Shown: positions 19,901 to 28,777 of the stretch, one piece after another
How the letters are laid out: each line of letters opens with the position of its first letter
Position numbering within the stretch: the first letter of the stretch is position 1
Assembly (NCBI GenBank): GCA_023265195.1
Contig: JAHFUG010000011.1
Coordinates: forward strand, 1-40,741
Length of the DNA stretch: 40,741 nucleotides
Source: Blastocatellia bacterium
Lineage (GTDB): Bacteria > Acidobacteriota > Blastocatellia > UBA7656
Reading direction: 5' to 3'
Made by a program: the position numbers and the translations under genes
The notes under the pieces: generated by a model
What the model was told of the DNA's origin: nothing
What the model saw: the letters and a program-made list of their open reading frames with translations, nothing else
Databases searched by the model: none

Positions 19901-22900
19901 GGCGGACCAACCATCGGATACGATGTGATGAATCACCGCGAGCAGAATGTGCTCGTACGCCGACTCTCGTATCAAGACCCATCTCGCCGGCGAGCCTTGC
20001 TCCAGATTGAAAGGCTTCGACGCTTCATCCGTCAATATCCGATTTGTCCGGAGGTTTCGTATTGAGCCGTTCATCGCCGAAAGATCGATCACCCTTAGCG
20101 CGATCGGCTCGTGCGGTGGAACTTCTTGAACCGGGACGCCCTTCTCTTCCAGGAACCGCGTTCTCAGTATCTGATGCCTTCGAACGACCTGGTTCAGGCT
20201 TTCCACAAGCGCCGTCTGATCGAGAGAACCGGAAATCCGGACGGCCGCGGCGATGTTGTATGCGGCCGACTCCGGCTCGAACCGATCGAGAAACCACAGC
20301 CTTTGCTGCTGGTGCGATAACGGATTGCGCGACGCCAGCGGATCGCGCGTGAATGGCGGCGGTAGCGGGAGACGCTTCTTGCGGGCGGCCTCCACCGCCT
20401 CGGCCAGGCCGGCGATAGTAGGATGCTCGAAGAGCGATCGGACCGTGAGAGTCACGCTGAATGACTTCGATATCCTCGAAGCGGCTTGGGCCGCAAGCAG
20501 CGAATGACCTCCGAGATCGAAGAAGTTCTCGTGAACGCCGCAACGCGGGCGATCGAGCAACTCAGTCCAGATTCCCGCGATAATGTCCTCGATGGGGCTC
20601 GCCGGGCGAGTGATCTCAACGACGGCGGGCGGCGAATCGGCCTCGGGCAAAGCGAGACGGTCTATCTTGCCGTTGCTTGTTAACGGCAGCCTGTCCAGTA
20701 TCAAAATCGCCGACGGAACCATGTATTCCGGGAGAGTTTCCCTGAGGTGTTTCGCGAGGACCGCGTCCAGACCGCCGGGATAGTCATCCGCGGCTACGTA
20801 CGCCACAAGGCGGCGTTCTTTGCTGGCGCTCTCGCGAGCGATGACCACCGACTGGCGGACGGAGGGATGGTCGTTAAGCCTGGCTTCTATTTCGCCGGCC
20901 TCGATGCGGAACCCTCGGATTTTGAGCTGATTGTCCAGCCTTCCGATGTACTCGATACAACCATCGTGAGAGACCCTCGCCAGATCGCCGGTCTTGTACA
21001 GCCTCGTTCCCGTCCTCGCGCTGAATGGGTCGGGTATGAACTTCTCCGCGGTCAGATCCGGGCGATTCAGGTAGCCGCACGCAACGCCTCCGCCTCCGAC
21101 GAGCAGTTCGCCCGGCGCGACGGACGGCGTCGGATTCAGGTGAGCGTCCACTACATAAACTTCAGCGTTCGGTATCGGTTTGCCGATCGGCGTTGACGCA
21201 GCGCCACTGAACGAATCGCAATCAAAAGCGGTGCACCACACGGTCGCCTCGGTCGGACCATACTCATTGAAGAGCCGCGTCGTTGGGAGAATCGCTTTGT
21301 GATGCTCGACGACCCGAGGCGGACACGCTTCGCCGGCCACGATCGCCAGGCGAAGCGGCGACAGGCTGGCGGCGTTTGAACCGCGAAGCAGCGCTTCATA
21401 CAGCGCAGGCAGGCACAACAAATGAGTGACGCGGTTTCGCAGGATCACTTCCTCGATATGCGAGAGATCCTGGTGTAGTTCTTCCGCCGGCAGGACGAGG
21501 GCTCCTCCGTGGCATAGCGTCCAAAAGAGCCCCGCCACCGAGCTGTCGAAGGCGAAAGAAGAAAGAAGCAGGAAGCTGCGCGGCGCTTCGGAGTAGTACA
21601 GCAGCCGCGCTACCGTCGAATGAACCAGATTGCGATGGCTGACGATTACGCCCTTCGGCCGACCGGAGGAGCCGGATGTGTAAATGATATATGCGGGCGT
21701 ATCGGGGCCGCCAAAGTCGCCGGAGATCTCGTGCGGCCGCCGGGCAATCTCGATCCGGTCCGCGTCCAGGCAAATCTTATCGAACTCGCCCGGAAGCCTG
21801 CCTTCCAGAGCCTGCCTCGTCACGATCAATCGAACGCCTGCGTCTTCCAACACGAAGCCGGTCCGTTCACTCGCGTAGTTGGGATCGAGAGGGACGTACG
21901 GCGCGCCTGCTTTCAACACGCCGATAACCGCCACGATCATATCTACGCCGCGGTCGAGAAACACCCCGACCGGCTCGCCGCGAAGTCCTCGCTCTCTCAA
22001 GTAGAGCGCGAGCCGGCCCGCCCTTCGGCTCAACTCGCCGTAGGTTATTTGTTCGGCGCCATGAACGACGGCGGCGCGATCGGGCTCTTGCTCCGCTTGT
22101 TGATCGAGCAACTGATTGATAGTCGCTGCAATGGCGCCTTGCCGGCGACCGCCGTCACCCGAAAGGACCGCTTGCTTCCATTCTTCTTCGCTAAGCAGCG
22201 GTATGCCGTGTATTGGCAGGCCGCTCTCCGCGCTTACGCAGGCCAGCAAGCGTTCCAGATGGCGTAGCATCTTCTGTACGGTGACCGAATCGTACAGCCC
22301 CGTCTTGTATTCGAGCAGCAACGCATATCGCCGATCGGACTCCTCGACATTGAGCGTGAGGTCGAACTTGGCGGCCCCTGCGTCGACGTGAATGGGGGTG
22401 GCTTCAATTCCAGGAAACGCGGCTTGCCGGAACCACTCATTTTGAAATGCGAACATGATCTCGAACAGCGGATTGCGAGCGGCGGATCTATCGGGATGAA
22501 GTTCCTCCACCAGCCGCTCGAAGGGCAGGTCCTGGTGGTCATATGCTTCAAGAACGGTCTCTCGAACATCGCGGAGCAAGTCTTCAAAACGCATTTCCGC
22601 GGTAACGCGAGACCTGATGACGACCGTGTTCACGAAGAATCCGATAAGACGCTCCGTTTGCTCGACGCGCCTGTTCGCCATCGGCGCGCCGATGACCAGA
22701 TCCTCGAAGCCGCTGTACCTGTGAAGAAGGGCCTCGAACGCGGCCAACAAAGTCATGAATACGGTCACGCCTCGTTTGGCGCTCATCTTCTTCAGCTCAC
22801 TCGACGCGGCCTCAGTGAGTTCGATGGACACGGTGGAACCGTCGTGGGACAACGCCGCCGAGCGCGGCCTGTCGGTTGGCAATTCGAGCAGGGCCGGCGT

Positions 22901-25900
22901 TCCGCTAAGACGCGTCCTCCAATAAGCAAGCTGATCGGCCGGCGATTCTCTCCCAATCCACTCGCGCTGCCAATAAGCATAATCAGCGTACTGGACCGGC
23001 AACGGCTCCAAGCGGCAATGCGCGCCCTCCGCGAAATCTTGTAAGAAGCGCGCCAGTTCTCGAATCAAGACGCCGATCGACCAGCCGTCGCAAACTATGT
23101 GATGAACGACGACCGCGATTATGTGAAGGTCCGGCCGCAGACGGATCAACAGCCAGCGGATCAGCGGAAGCCGCGATATGTCGAACGCGCGCCGCGCTTG
23201 AACGGCCAGCAAGCTAAGCGCTTCGACTTCTCGCTCATCTTCACCCAGGGAACTCAGGTCGGCCAGCAACAGCGCCGGCTGATAGGGAACAACCTCTTGA
23301 AACGGTTCGCCGTCTTCAGTTCGGAACCGCGTCCGCAGTATTTCGTGGCGGCTGGTGATTGCTTCAATGCTTTGCCGGAGAGCTTCGACATTCAACGCGC
23401 CCTGGAGCCTTGCGCCGGCGGGAATGTTATACAGAGCGCTTGTGGGCTCCAGTTGATCGATGAACCAGAGCCGCTGTTGGGAAAACGACAACACGCGCCT
23501 TTCGTTGTCATCGCGTCTGGTAAGCAAAGGCCGGTTGAGAGCTCGCCCGCTCCCGGCGTTTATGCTTTCAGCCAGCAGCCGAACCGTGGGACTTTCGAAT
23601 ATGCGCTTCACCGGCAGCGTCACACCCACGGCTTCCTCGACTCTCGATACGACTCTCAACGCCGCGAGCGAGTGGCCGCCGCGTTCGAAGAAGTCGTCAT
23701 CGACGCCGACCTCCCGCAAACCGAGCACATCCGACCAAATGCCCGCGATCATCTCTTCGGTGGGGGTCCTTGTATCTAAGCCGGCCTCCGCATGGTTCCT
23801 GGTCTCGGGTTCCGGCAGCGCTGAACGATCCACCTTGCCGTTGGGCGTCAAAGGCAGACTTGGCAGCGTCACAACCGACGCCGGAACCATGTATTCAGGC
23901 GCCAGCCGCCGAACGTGAGCTTTCAACAACGATTCGGTTTCGCGGTCCGTCCCGCCGCCGGCAACATAGGCGACGAGGCGCTTATCGGCGCCCTCTCCTC
24001 TCACCGTGACCACCGCTTGTCTAACGAGCGGGTGCCGTTCGAGGAGGGCCTCTATCTCTCCGGCTTCTATCCTGTAACCGCGGATCTTCACCTGAGTGTC
24101 GCGGCGGCCTAAGAACGCGATGCGGCCGTCAGCGGCGTACCGCGCTCGGTCGCCGGCGTCATAGAGTCTGGAGCCGGCGGCGCCGAAGGGATCAGGCGCG
24201 AATCTCTCAGCCGTCAAATCCGGCCTTCCGAGATAACCACGCGCCAGCCCCATTCCACCGATATGCAGATCGCCAAGCGCGCCCGTTGGAGCGGGCTCCA
24301 TGAGCGAATTGAGAATGTAGACTTGGGTGTTCGCGATGGGTTTTCCAATGAGGCAGTCATCTCGATCGAGCCGGAGCGCGGCAGACCATACGGTGGTCTC
24401 GCTCGGCCCATACATGTTCCACAGCGACGCTGTTCTAGTGAGCAGTTGCCGCAGCAGGTCCGGCGTAAGAGCCTCGCCGCCGCAAAGCGCCTTCAGCCAG
24501 GCTCGTCCTTCCCATCCCGCCTCGATGAGCAGGCGCCAGGTGACCGGCGTGCCCTGCATGATAGTCGCGCCGCAATCGTTCATTGCTCCGATCAAAGCCC
24601 TCCCGTCAATCGTGTCTTCCTGACCGGCTACAACGACGCGGGCTCCGGCGATGAGAGGCAGAAAAATCTCCAGCGCCGCGATGTCAAAAGAAAGCGTCGT
24701 TACGGCCAGCAGAACGTCATTACATTCGATCCCCGGCTCCGCCAGCATTGATGCAAGGAAATTCACCAGCGAACGTTGCGTCACCGAAACGCCTTTTGGC
24801 GTTCCGGTTGATCCGGACGTGTAGACCACGTAGGCGAGATTGTCCGCGGCGACATTGCCCGGCGACCCGCTTCGCTTAGCCGAGGCGATAGCATCCCAAT
24901 CAACATCGAGGCGGATCCGATTGACGCCGCTTGCGGGCAGGGCGTCACATAAAGCGCGCTCGGTCACGACAATCCCGGCGCCGGAATCATCTAGCATGAA
25001 GGCCAGCCGCGCTTGCGGGTATATTGGATCAAGCGGCAGATACGCGGCGCCTGTTTTAAGAACGCCAAGCAGACCCACGACCATCTCGATGGAACGCGTG
25101 GTGAACAAGCCGACCACCGCCTCCGGCCGGACGCCGCGCTCACGCAAGAAATCAGCCAGGTGGTCCGCGCGCTCATTAAGTTCCTGGTAGGTAACGTTAT
25201 GGCCTGAATACTCTACCGCCACCTTTTCAGGAATCCGCCGGACCACGGCCTCGAACAACTCCTGTACGGAAGCCGCCGGGCAAGCCGCGTCCGTGTCACT
25301 CCACTCGATTAGTAATTGCTGCCGTTCGGAGCCGCTCAAAAGCGGCAACTCCCAGACCGGCAGATCGGGTCGTCGCGAGATAGCGTCGAGCAACACGTTG
25401 AAGCGCCCGATGAGCCTGCCGATCGTCGTCTCCTCGAACAGGCCCGTCTTGTATTGAAACGCGGCGTGCAACTCTCCGCCGGCTTCGGCGGCCAGGAGAG
25501 TCAGACTGTAGTGGACCGGCCGGCGCGAGAGAGCGATTGACTCGACCGGCAATCCGCCGATCTTCGCGCGCGCGCCGGCCTTGCCTGCCGCGAACAATGA
25601 TAAATCTCGATCTTCGGAGCCGGGCGTTCCTTGAAGAGAGAACATGACTTGAAAAATGGGAGACTGACCCGGCTCTCGATCAGGCTGGAGTTTTTCGACA
25701 ATCAACCCGAACGGATAATCCTGATGAGCCAGCGCGCCAAGAACAGTCTCGCGAATCCGTCGAAGGAATTCGGTGAAGGACGGATTCCTCGAGAGATCGC
25801 CTCTAATCACTATCGTGTTGACGAAGTAACCTACTATTCCATGAAACTCAGGCCGCGTTCGGCCTGACGCCGGCGACCCGACAAGAATGTCTCTCTGTCC

Positions 25901-28777
25901 GCTGTATTGGCTCAGCAACGCTTGAAACGCCGCCAGCAGAATCATGTAAGTGGTCGCGCCCTCCGAATAAGCGGCGGCTTTAAGCCTTGTAATCAGTTCC
26001 CTGCCGATAACGAAATGCAGCGAGGCCCCGTCATGACTCTCATCATGCGGAGCCGAAAAGTCGGCGGGCAAAGCCAGAGGCGTTAGTTCTCCCGCAAGCC
26101 GATCCCTCCAGTATTCCCACAGTCTCCGGCCTTCGCCGCCTTCGAGCATTTTCGATTGCCAACGAACGTAGTCCGCGTATGTAAAATCGAGTTGCGCAAG
26201 ATGCGCCGGCGGACCTCCGGTCTCCTCAATATAGAGGAGCCCCAGTTCGCGAGCCGCCAGGGATAAGGACCAAAAATCGGCGGCGATATGGTGCGCTATA
26301 AGCAGCAGGACGTGGTCATCATTCGCTCGAGTGAAGAGGCGAATCCGCAACACCGGCTCGTTCAGCAGGTCAAATGGCCGCCGCGCCAGATTCGATGCGG
26401 CTTCGCCGATCTCCTCCAAGCTTTGCCCGGCGGCGTCTTGATGCTCGAAAGATATCTCCGCCGAAGGATCGACTACCTGAGTTACGCGGCCATCCCGCAT
26501 CGAAAAGGCGGCCGTCCAGCACGGATGCCGTTGCACGACCCGTTTGAACGCGCGGTCAAGCGCCGCGACGTCCAGTTCGAAATGAAAACGAACCGCGCCG
26601 GCAATGTTATAAGCGGCGCTCTCCGGCGTCATCCGCTGCAAGAAGAAGAGAGACTGTTGGCCCTCGGAGAGCGGGAATTCACGTGGCGTCCCGGCTGCTC
26701 GATGCAAGACGTCTTTGGTGATTGGTTCGCGGCCCGCCAGTGCTATCTGTTCGCCCCCGGCCCGCGGCGTCCTGAGATGATCGGCTAGTTTGGAAAGAGT
26801 GGATGCATGGAGCAGGTCTGTTACCTGGAGTTTCAAACCGAGGCGCTCCTCGATCCTGAAAAGGAGTTGGGTTGCGGCGAGGGAGTCGAGGCCCAGGGAG
26901 ACAAGCGGTTTGAGCGGATCGATCGACGCCTCATCGACGCCAAAATATCCGGAAATCTCCGCGGCCAGCCATGCTTCGGTCTGCAAGGTTGCGTCGAACG
27001 GATTTTGCCCGTGAGAACTCCCGGGAACGAATGACGGCCTGCTCTCCCGCCACACATGAATTGCGCGGAGCGTTCCGCTAAGAAACGCGTTCCGGCATTC
27101 GCGGCGGCGGACTTTTCCGCTCGATGTTTTAGGAACGGCTCGCGGCTCCGCCATCACTACCGCGAACGCTTGAATCTCGTACTCCTCGGCTATGGTTCTT
27201 CGGATGGCTTCAACAATTTCATCAACATCGTCTCTCCTATTACGCCTCTTCACTTCCTGCACCACGACCAGCCGCTCTTGTCCCCTGGCCTCGACCGAGA
27301 AGGCGGCTCCGGCCCCGCGCCGTAGCGCGTGATGGCAGCTCCCCACAATTCGCTCGATCTCCTCGGGGTAGTAGTTTCGGCCTCGGAGTATCACCAGATC
27401 TTTGAGCCGCCCGGTGAGAAACAACTCGCCATCGAGGACAAAACCAAGGTCGCCGGTTCGAAGATATGGGCCTTCGCCCGATTCCCCAACGCTTGCTCCG
27501 AAGATCTCCCGCGACTCAGCGGGCCGGTTCCAATAACCCTGAGCCACGCTGGAGCCGGAGACACAGACCTCACCGGCTTGCCCAATTGGCCGTTCTCTCA
27601 TTGTGTCGGGGTCCACGACGGCGACCCGAAGCTCCGATGGAATCCGGCCGCAGCTTACGATTTCTCCGGGGCCGGTCTCCTCGAGAGTCTCCTGATTGGC
27701 GTTGAATTCAATTTCGCGCGCGGCCCGTTTCTTGACCAGCAAAGGGTCTTCGGCGCGCCTGGCTGAGACCAGCAACGTCGCTTCGGCGAGCCCATAACAC
27801 GGTCGAAACGCATCTCGCCGGAATCCGCTGCGCTCGAACGCCTCGGCGAACCGGCCGATCGTATCGGCGCGCACGGGCTCGGCGCCGTTGAACGCCACGG
27901 TCCAACTGCTCAAGTCGAGACCTGCTTTTTCTTCCTCTCCGATCTGATCGACGCAAAGATCGTAGGCGAAATTAGGTCCGCCGCTTGTAGCGCCTCTGAA
28001 GCGCGAGATGGCTCGCAGCCAACGCACCGGCCGCTGAAGAAAGCTCGCCGGGGCCATCAGAACTGACTGCGCGCCGGCATAGAGAGGCTGCAGCAGATTA
28101 CCGATCAGCCCCATGTCGTGGTAGAACGGCAGCCAGCCAACGATGACGGACTCATCCGTCTGGCCAAAGACTCTCGCGATGATGCTCTGGTTCTGCAGCA
28201 GGTTTCCGTGGCTGACCATAACGCCTTTGGGGTTGGCGGTCGAGCCGGATGTATATTGGAGAAACGCAAGCGTATCCGGAGTAGCGGCGTAGGCCGTGTG
28301 CGAACCCGAGTCGCTTTTGGGCAAGTCGTCCGTCACCAGCCATCTGGCGCGCCTCAACGCCTCGGACCGCTGAATCGCATCGCGAGAGCGTGAAGCGGTC
28401 TGGGACACGGTCAGAACGGCGGCTATGGGTTGAGCGTCTTGCGCAATGCCCAACACGCCGGCGAGATTTCGGTTGCCGCTGGGCGGATACGCGGGAACAG
28501 CCAGCGCCCCGTGGCGGAGGCAGCCGAAGAACGCCGGCAAGAAAGCCAGGCCCGGCGGATAGAGCAGCAGTACGCGGTCGCCCGCCTTAACTCCTTCGGC
28601 TTCGAGGAGAGCCGCGATGACCCTTGCCTGAACGGCGAGCTCGGCGCGGGTAAGCGTCTCCTGTTCCCGTTCGCCCTCAGCCAGGAAGGTGTAGATGCGG
28701 CGGTCCGGCTGCTCTTCCGCGCGCGAGTCGAGCAACGCGGTCAGGGTCTTCACCGGCTTGTTCGGGACTCGCTTCAT
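13913..28777 (-). CDS. Giant NRPS with FAAL loading: FAAL-ACP-(C-A-PCP)x4
   Basis: 4954 residues. Residues 1-590 are a fatty acyl-AMP ligase (YTSGSTANPKG ~180, GRNYYPEEIE, SSGKVRR). An ACP follows (LGLDSLAA ~628), which fits activation of a free fatty acid and loading onto the ACP. Then come C1 (HHIAADFWS ~830, a lipo-starter type variant), A1 (~1165-1680), PCP (GGHS ~1702), C2 (HHIVCDGWS ~1897), A2, PCP (~2757), C3 (HHIVSDGWS ~2954), A3, PCP (~3807), C4 (HHIIGDGWS ~4007), A4, PCP (~4864) and a C-terminal tail LDGLSPEEVKELLEM that looks like a docking segment. Hand-read codes: A1 DILQLGMVW (Gly), A2 DSALIAEVW (unassigned), A3 DLFNNALTY (Ala), A4 DALWLGGTF (Val). All PCP serines and A10 lysines are present. 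The start overlaps the hydrolase stop (ATGA), which suggests coupled translation. Confidence 0.98.
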   Translation of the reverse strand: MKRVPNKPVKTLTALLDSRAEEQPDRRIYTFLAEGEREQETLTRAELAVQARVIAALLEAEGVKAGDRVLLLYPPGLAFLPAFFGCLRHGALAVPAYPPSGNRNLAGVLGIAQDAQPIAAVLTVSQTASRSRDAIQRSEALRRARWLVTDDLPKSDSGSHTAYAATPDTLAFLQYTSGSTANPKGVMVSHGNLLQNQSIIARVFGQTDESVIVGWLPFYHDMGLIGNLLQPLYAGAQSVLMAPASFLQRPVRWLRAISRFRGATSGGPNFAYDLCVDQIGEEEKAGLDLSSWTVAFNGAEPVRADTIGRFAEAFERSGFRRDAFRPCYGLAEATLLVSARRAEDPLLVKKRAAREIEFNANQETLEETGPGEIVSCGRIPSELRVAVVDPDTMRERPIGQAGEVCVSGSSVAQGYWNRPAESREIFGASVGESGEGPYLRTGDLGFVLDGELFLTGRLKDLVILRGRNYYPEEIERIVGSCHHALRRGAGAAFSVEARGQERLVVVQEVKRRNRRDDVDEIVEAIRRTIAEEYEIQAFAVVMAEPRAVPKTSSGKVRRRECRNAFLSGTLRAIHVWRESRPSFVPGSSHGQNPFDATLQTEAWLAAEISGYFGVDEASIDPLKPLVSLGLDSLAATQLLFRIEERLGLKLQVTDLLHASTLSKLADHLRTPRAGGEQIALAGREPITKDVLHRAAGTPREFPLSEGQQSLFFLQRMTPESAAYNIAGAVRFHFELDVAALDRAFKRVVQRHPCWTAAFSMRDGRVTQVVDPSAEISFEHQDAAGQSLEEIGEAASNLARRPFDLLNEPVLRIRLFTRANDDHVLLLIAHHIAADFWSLSLAARELGLLYIEETGGPPAHLAQLDFTYADYVRWQSKMLEGGEGRRLWEYWRDRLAGELTPLALPADFSAPHDESHDGASLHFVIGRELITRLKAAAYSEGATTYMILLAAFQALLSQYSGQRDILVGSPASGRTRPEFHGIVGYFVNTIVIRGDLSRNPSFTEFLRRIRETVLGALAHQDYPFGLIVEKLQPDREPGQSPIFQVMFSLQGTPGSEDRDLSLFAAGKAGARAKIGGLPVESIALSRRPVHYSLTLLAAEAGGELHAAFQYKTGLFEETTIGRLIGRFNVLLDAISRRPDLPVWELPLLSGSERQQLLIEWSDTDAACPAASVQELFEAVVRRIPEKVAVEYSGHNVTYQELNERADHLADFLRERGVRPEAVVGLFTTRSIEMVVGLLGVLKTGAAYLPLDPIYPQARLAFMLDDSGAGIVVTERALCDALPASGVNRIRLDVDWDAIASAKRSGSPGNVAADNLAYVVYTSGSTGTPKGVSVTQRSLVNFLASMLAEPGIECNDVLLAVTTLSFDIAALEIFLPLIAGARVVVAGQEDTIDGRALIGAMNDCGATIMQGTPVTWRLLIEAGWEGRAWLKALCGGEALTPDLLRQLLTRTASLWNMYGPSETTVWSAALRLDRDDCLIGKPIANTQVYILNSLMEPAPTGALGDLHIGGMGLARGYLGRPDLTAERFAPDPFGAAGSRLYDAGDRARYAADGRIAFLGRRDTQVKIRGYRIEAGEIEALLERHPLVRQAVVTVRGEGADKRLVAYVAGGGTDRETESLLKAHVRRLAPEYMVPASVVTLPSLPLTPNGKVDRSALPEPETRNHAEAGLDTRTPTEEMIAGIWSDVLGLREVGVDDDFFERGGHSLAALRVVSRVEEAVGVTLPVKRIFESPTVRLLAESINAGSGRALNRPLLTRRDDNERRVLSFSQQRLWFIDQLEPTSALYNIPAGARLQGALNVEALRQSIEAITSRHEILRTRFRTEDGEPFQEVVPYQPALLLADLSSLGEDEREVEALSLLAVQARRAFDISRLPLIRWLLIRLRPDLHIIAVVVHHIVCDGWSIGVLIRELARFLQDFAEGAHCRLEPLPVQYADYAYWQREWIGRESPADQLAYWRTRLSGTPALLELPTDRPRSAALSHDGSTVSIELTEAASSELKKMSAKRGVTVFMTLLAAFEALLHRYSGFEDLVIGAPMANRRVEQTERLIGFFVNTVVIRSRVTAEMRFEDLLRDVRETVLEAYDHQDLPFERLVEELHPDRSAARNPLFEIMFAFQNEWFRQAAFPGIEATPIHVDAGAAKFDLTLNVEESDRRYALLLEYKTGLYDSVTVQKMLRHLERLLACVSAESGLPIHGIPLLSEEEWKQAVLSGDGGRRQGAIAATINQLLDQQAEQEPDRAAVVHGAEQITYGELSRRAGRLALYLRERGLRGEPVGVFLDRGVDMIVAVIGVLKAGAPYVPLDPNYASERTGFVLEDAGVRLIVTRQALEGRLPGEFDKICLDADRIEIARRPHEISGDFGGPDTPAYIIYTSGSSGRPKGVIVSHRNLVHSTVARLLYYSEAPRSFLLLSSFAFDSSVAGLFWTLCHGGALVLPAEELHQDLSHIEEVILRNRVTHLLCLPALYEALLRGSNAASLSPLRLAIVAGEACPPRVVEHHKAILPTTRLFNEYGPTEATVWCTAFDCDSFSGAASTPIGKPIPNAEVYVVDAHLNPTPSVAPGELLVGGGGVACGYLNRPDLTAEKFIPDPFSARTGTRLYKTGDLARVSHDGCIEYIGRLDNQLKIRGFRIEAGEIEARLNDHPSVRQSVVIARESASKERRLVAYVAADDYPGGLDAVLAKHLRETLPEYMVPSAILILDRLPLTSNGKIDRLALPEADSPPAVVEITRPASPIEDIIAGIWTELLDRPRCGVHENFFDLGGHSLLAAQAASRISKSFSVTLTVRSLFEHPTIAGLAEAVEAARKKRLPLPPPFTRDPLASRNPLSHQQQRLWFLDRFEPESAAYNIAAAVRISGSLDQTALVESLNQVVRRHQILRTRFLEEKGVPVQEVPPHEPIALRVIDLSAMNGSIRNLRTNRILTDEASKPFNLEQGSPARWVLIRESAYEHILLAVIHHIVSDGWSAGILLKELSALYGSFIRGEPPDSEEPPLQYGDYARWQREWLDGPALEALLSYWEGALEGTEILELPADRPRPPARTFKGATEQGRLAEDLADRVRLLARRNGATPFMALLASFKLLIHGYTGQGDLAVGSPVANRGHEELEGLIGFFVNTLVLRTRIIEDQSFIDYLKHVRGATLDAYTHQDLPFEKLVEELQPERSLIRNPLFQVMFAYQNAPIPDLEMGGLKMRPFRAETGTAKFDLTASVDDLDGGFGVYFEYNTDLFDQETIRRMMGHWEQVIRSAVEQPERRLRDTNLLTEAEMRCLTLDWNQTASRPAQATTIHGMIDAQARLTPERIALRRGGAAVSYGEMNRRADQFSAYLRRQGARPEILVGVAMNRNIELVITLLAVMKTGAAYLPIDPRYPLERVAFMLEDAEAAMIVTEQSLVDKIPEGAAALIVLDAEQDRVAPFDGERVASLAAPENLAYVIYTSGSTGKPKGAAIEHRSAVELIGWSRSVFSDEDLQGVLASTSICFDLSVFELFVTLARGGSVVLAEDVFDGVESPTRDWVTLINTVPSAMAELARQDGLGSSVRIVNLAGEPLEAELVERVYSTAAVERVLNLYGPTEDTTYSTCEEIERGNSRAPLIGRPITNTQLYVMDPNSRLAPIGAIGELCLGGEGLARGYLRRPGLTADRFRPDPCSTKPGSRLYRTGDLARFKRNGKVELRGRSDNQIKLRGYRIELGEIEAMLAKHPSVRQCAVAAKEQAGQKRVVGYVATKEDADFSRREIRNYLAERLPEYMLPALIVKIERMPLTPNGKLDRRALAAAEIAPDEKTDSAPATVVEEILAGIWTALLGVAKIARSDNFFELGGHSLLAMQLVSRVAECFAVQLRVRTIFERPTLEEFAAVVEGCRKKPADVPLRRAGAGESTRNPLSYAQQRLWFLDKWEPGSPLYNLPTAARIRGPLDIERLRSALNEIVRRHEILRTTFIEEEPGRPTQEVAQHAVHCLLEIDLTAIDSRERDGEALKLASVAAREPFHLSASPPARWRLITLGEADHVLVVVMHHIIGDGWSIGVLLREIARLYGVPAEGPASLDDLPFQYGDYALLERSWFGSRDFSEQAAYWRRQLAGVEGVIQLPYDRPPASAMSYAGAAESFLLGRDLTERLKEVSARQGATIFMTLVAGLNVLLHRLTGGAEDIVIGTPLANRKKAGTERLIGLFVNTLALRTRITGDLTFGRLVERTREMTLEAYDNAETPFEKIIEQLKLDRNASQNPLFQVAMALQNMSMPELEIGESRLTPIDLETKTSKFDLGFYLMETDGDLHLTIEYKTALFDQTTIRRIGDQYRNVLSSSAESLARPIREIEVMSSRERARILEEWNQTASAYPSGKTIHELFLEQADCTPHRVALTLEGDSISYGELNRRASQLACYLQGLGAGPETPVGILLNRSFDLMIAILGVLKSGGAYAPLDPDYPPERLDYMARDAGIEVVITRASLWPSPAEPPMRIVLMDEWRRWPSRQHPLNPICAASPENLAYVMYTSGSTGRPKGVMVTHRNVIRLVRGAHYASFGADDVFFHASPISFDASTLEIWGSLLNGATLVVHRGGKSSLMELAQAIERHNVTFLWLTSALFEQMIDHHIDSLDNVRQLLAGGDVLPVPQVKKALARSPARRVINGYGPTECTTFSCCGSIGREEELASRAPIGRPVDNARVYILDSAKCPVPIGVGGEINIGGDGLARGYLGGPGVTAERFVPDPYSAEPGQRIYRTGDLGKFLADGRIEFLGRIDNQIKIRGYRVEPAEIEAALHQHPAVSQAVVAPRGEGSRKSLAAYVVFVDGAEPGTAELREHLKSKLPDYLIPNVFVKLAALPMTANGKVDRKALPPAALDAAPRASIQPRNDLERVIARIWSEELAVTRLGIHDNFFDLGGHSLLATRVVTRLREELGVTLALQELFRAATIAEIASLARERGFVEGGLEPSRRTSYQALGAIDRQLSELDGLSPEEVKELLEMESRA

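Noticed and set aside
6396-28590. Many plus-strand ORFs of 60-270 codons over the NRPS genes
   Set aside because: They lie opposite well-defined NRPS domains, have no family features and arise from high-GC antisense frames.
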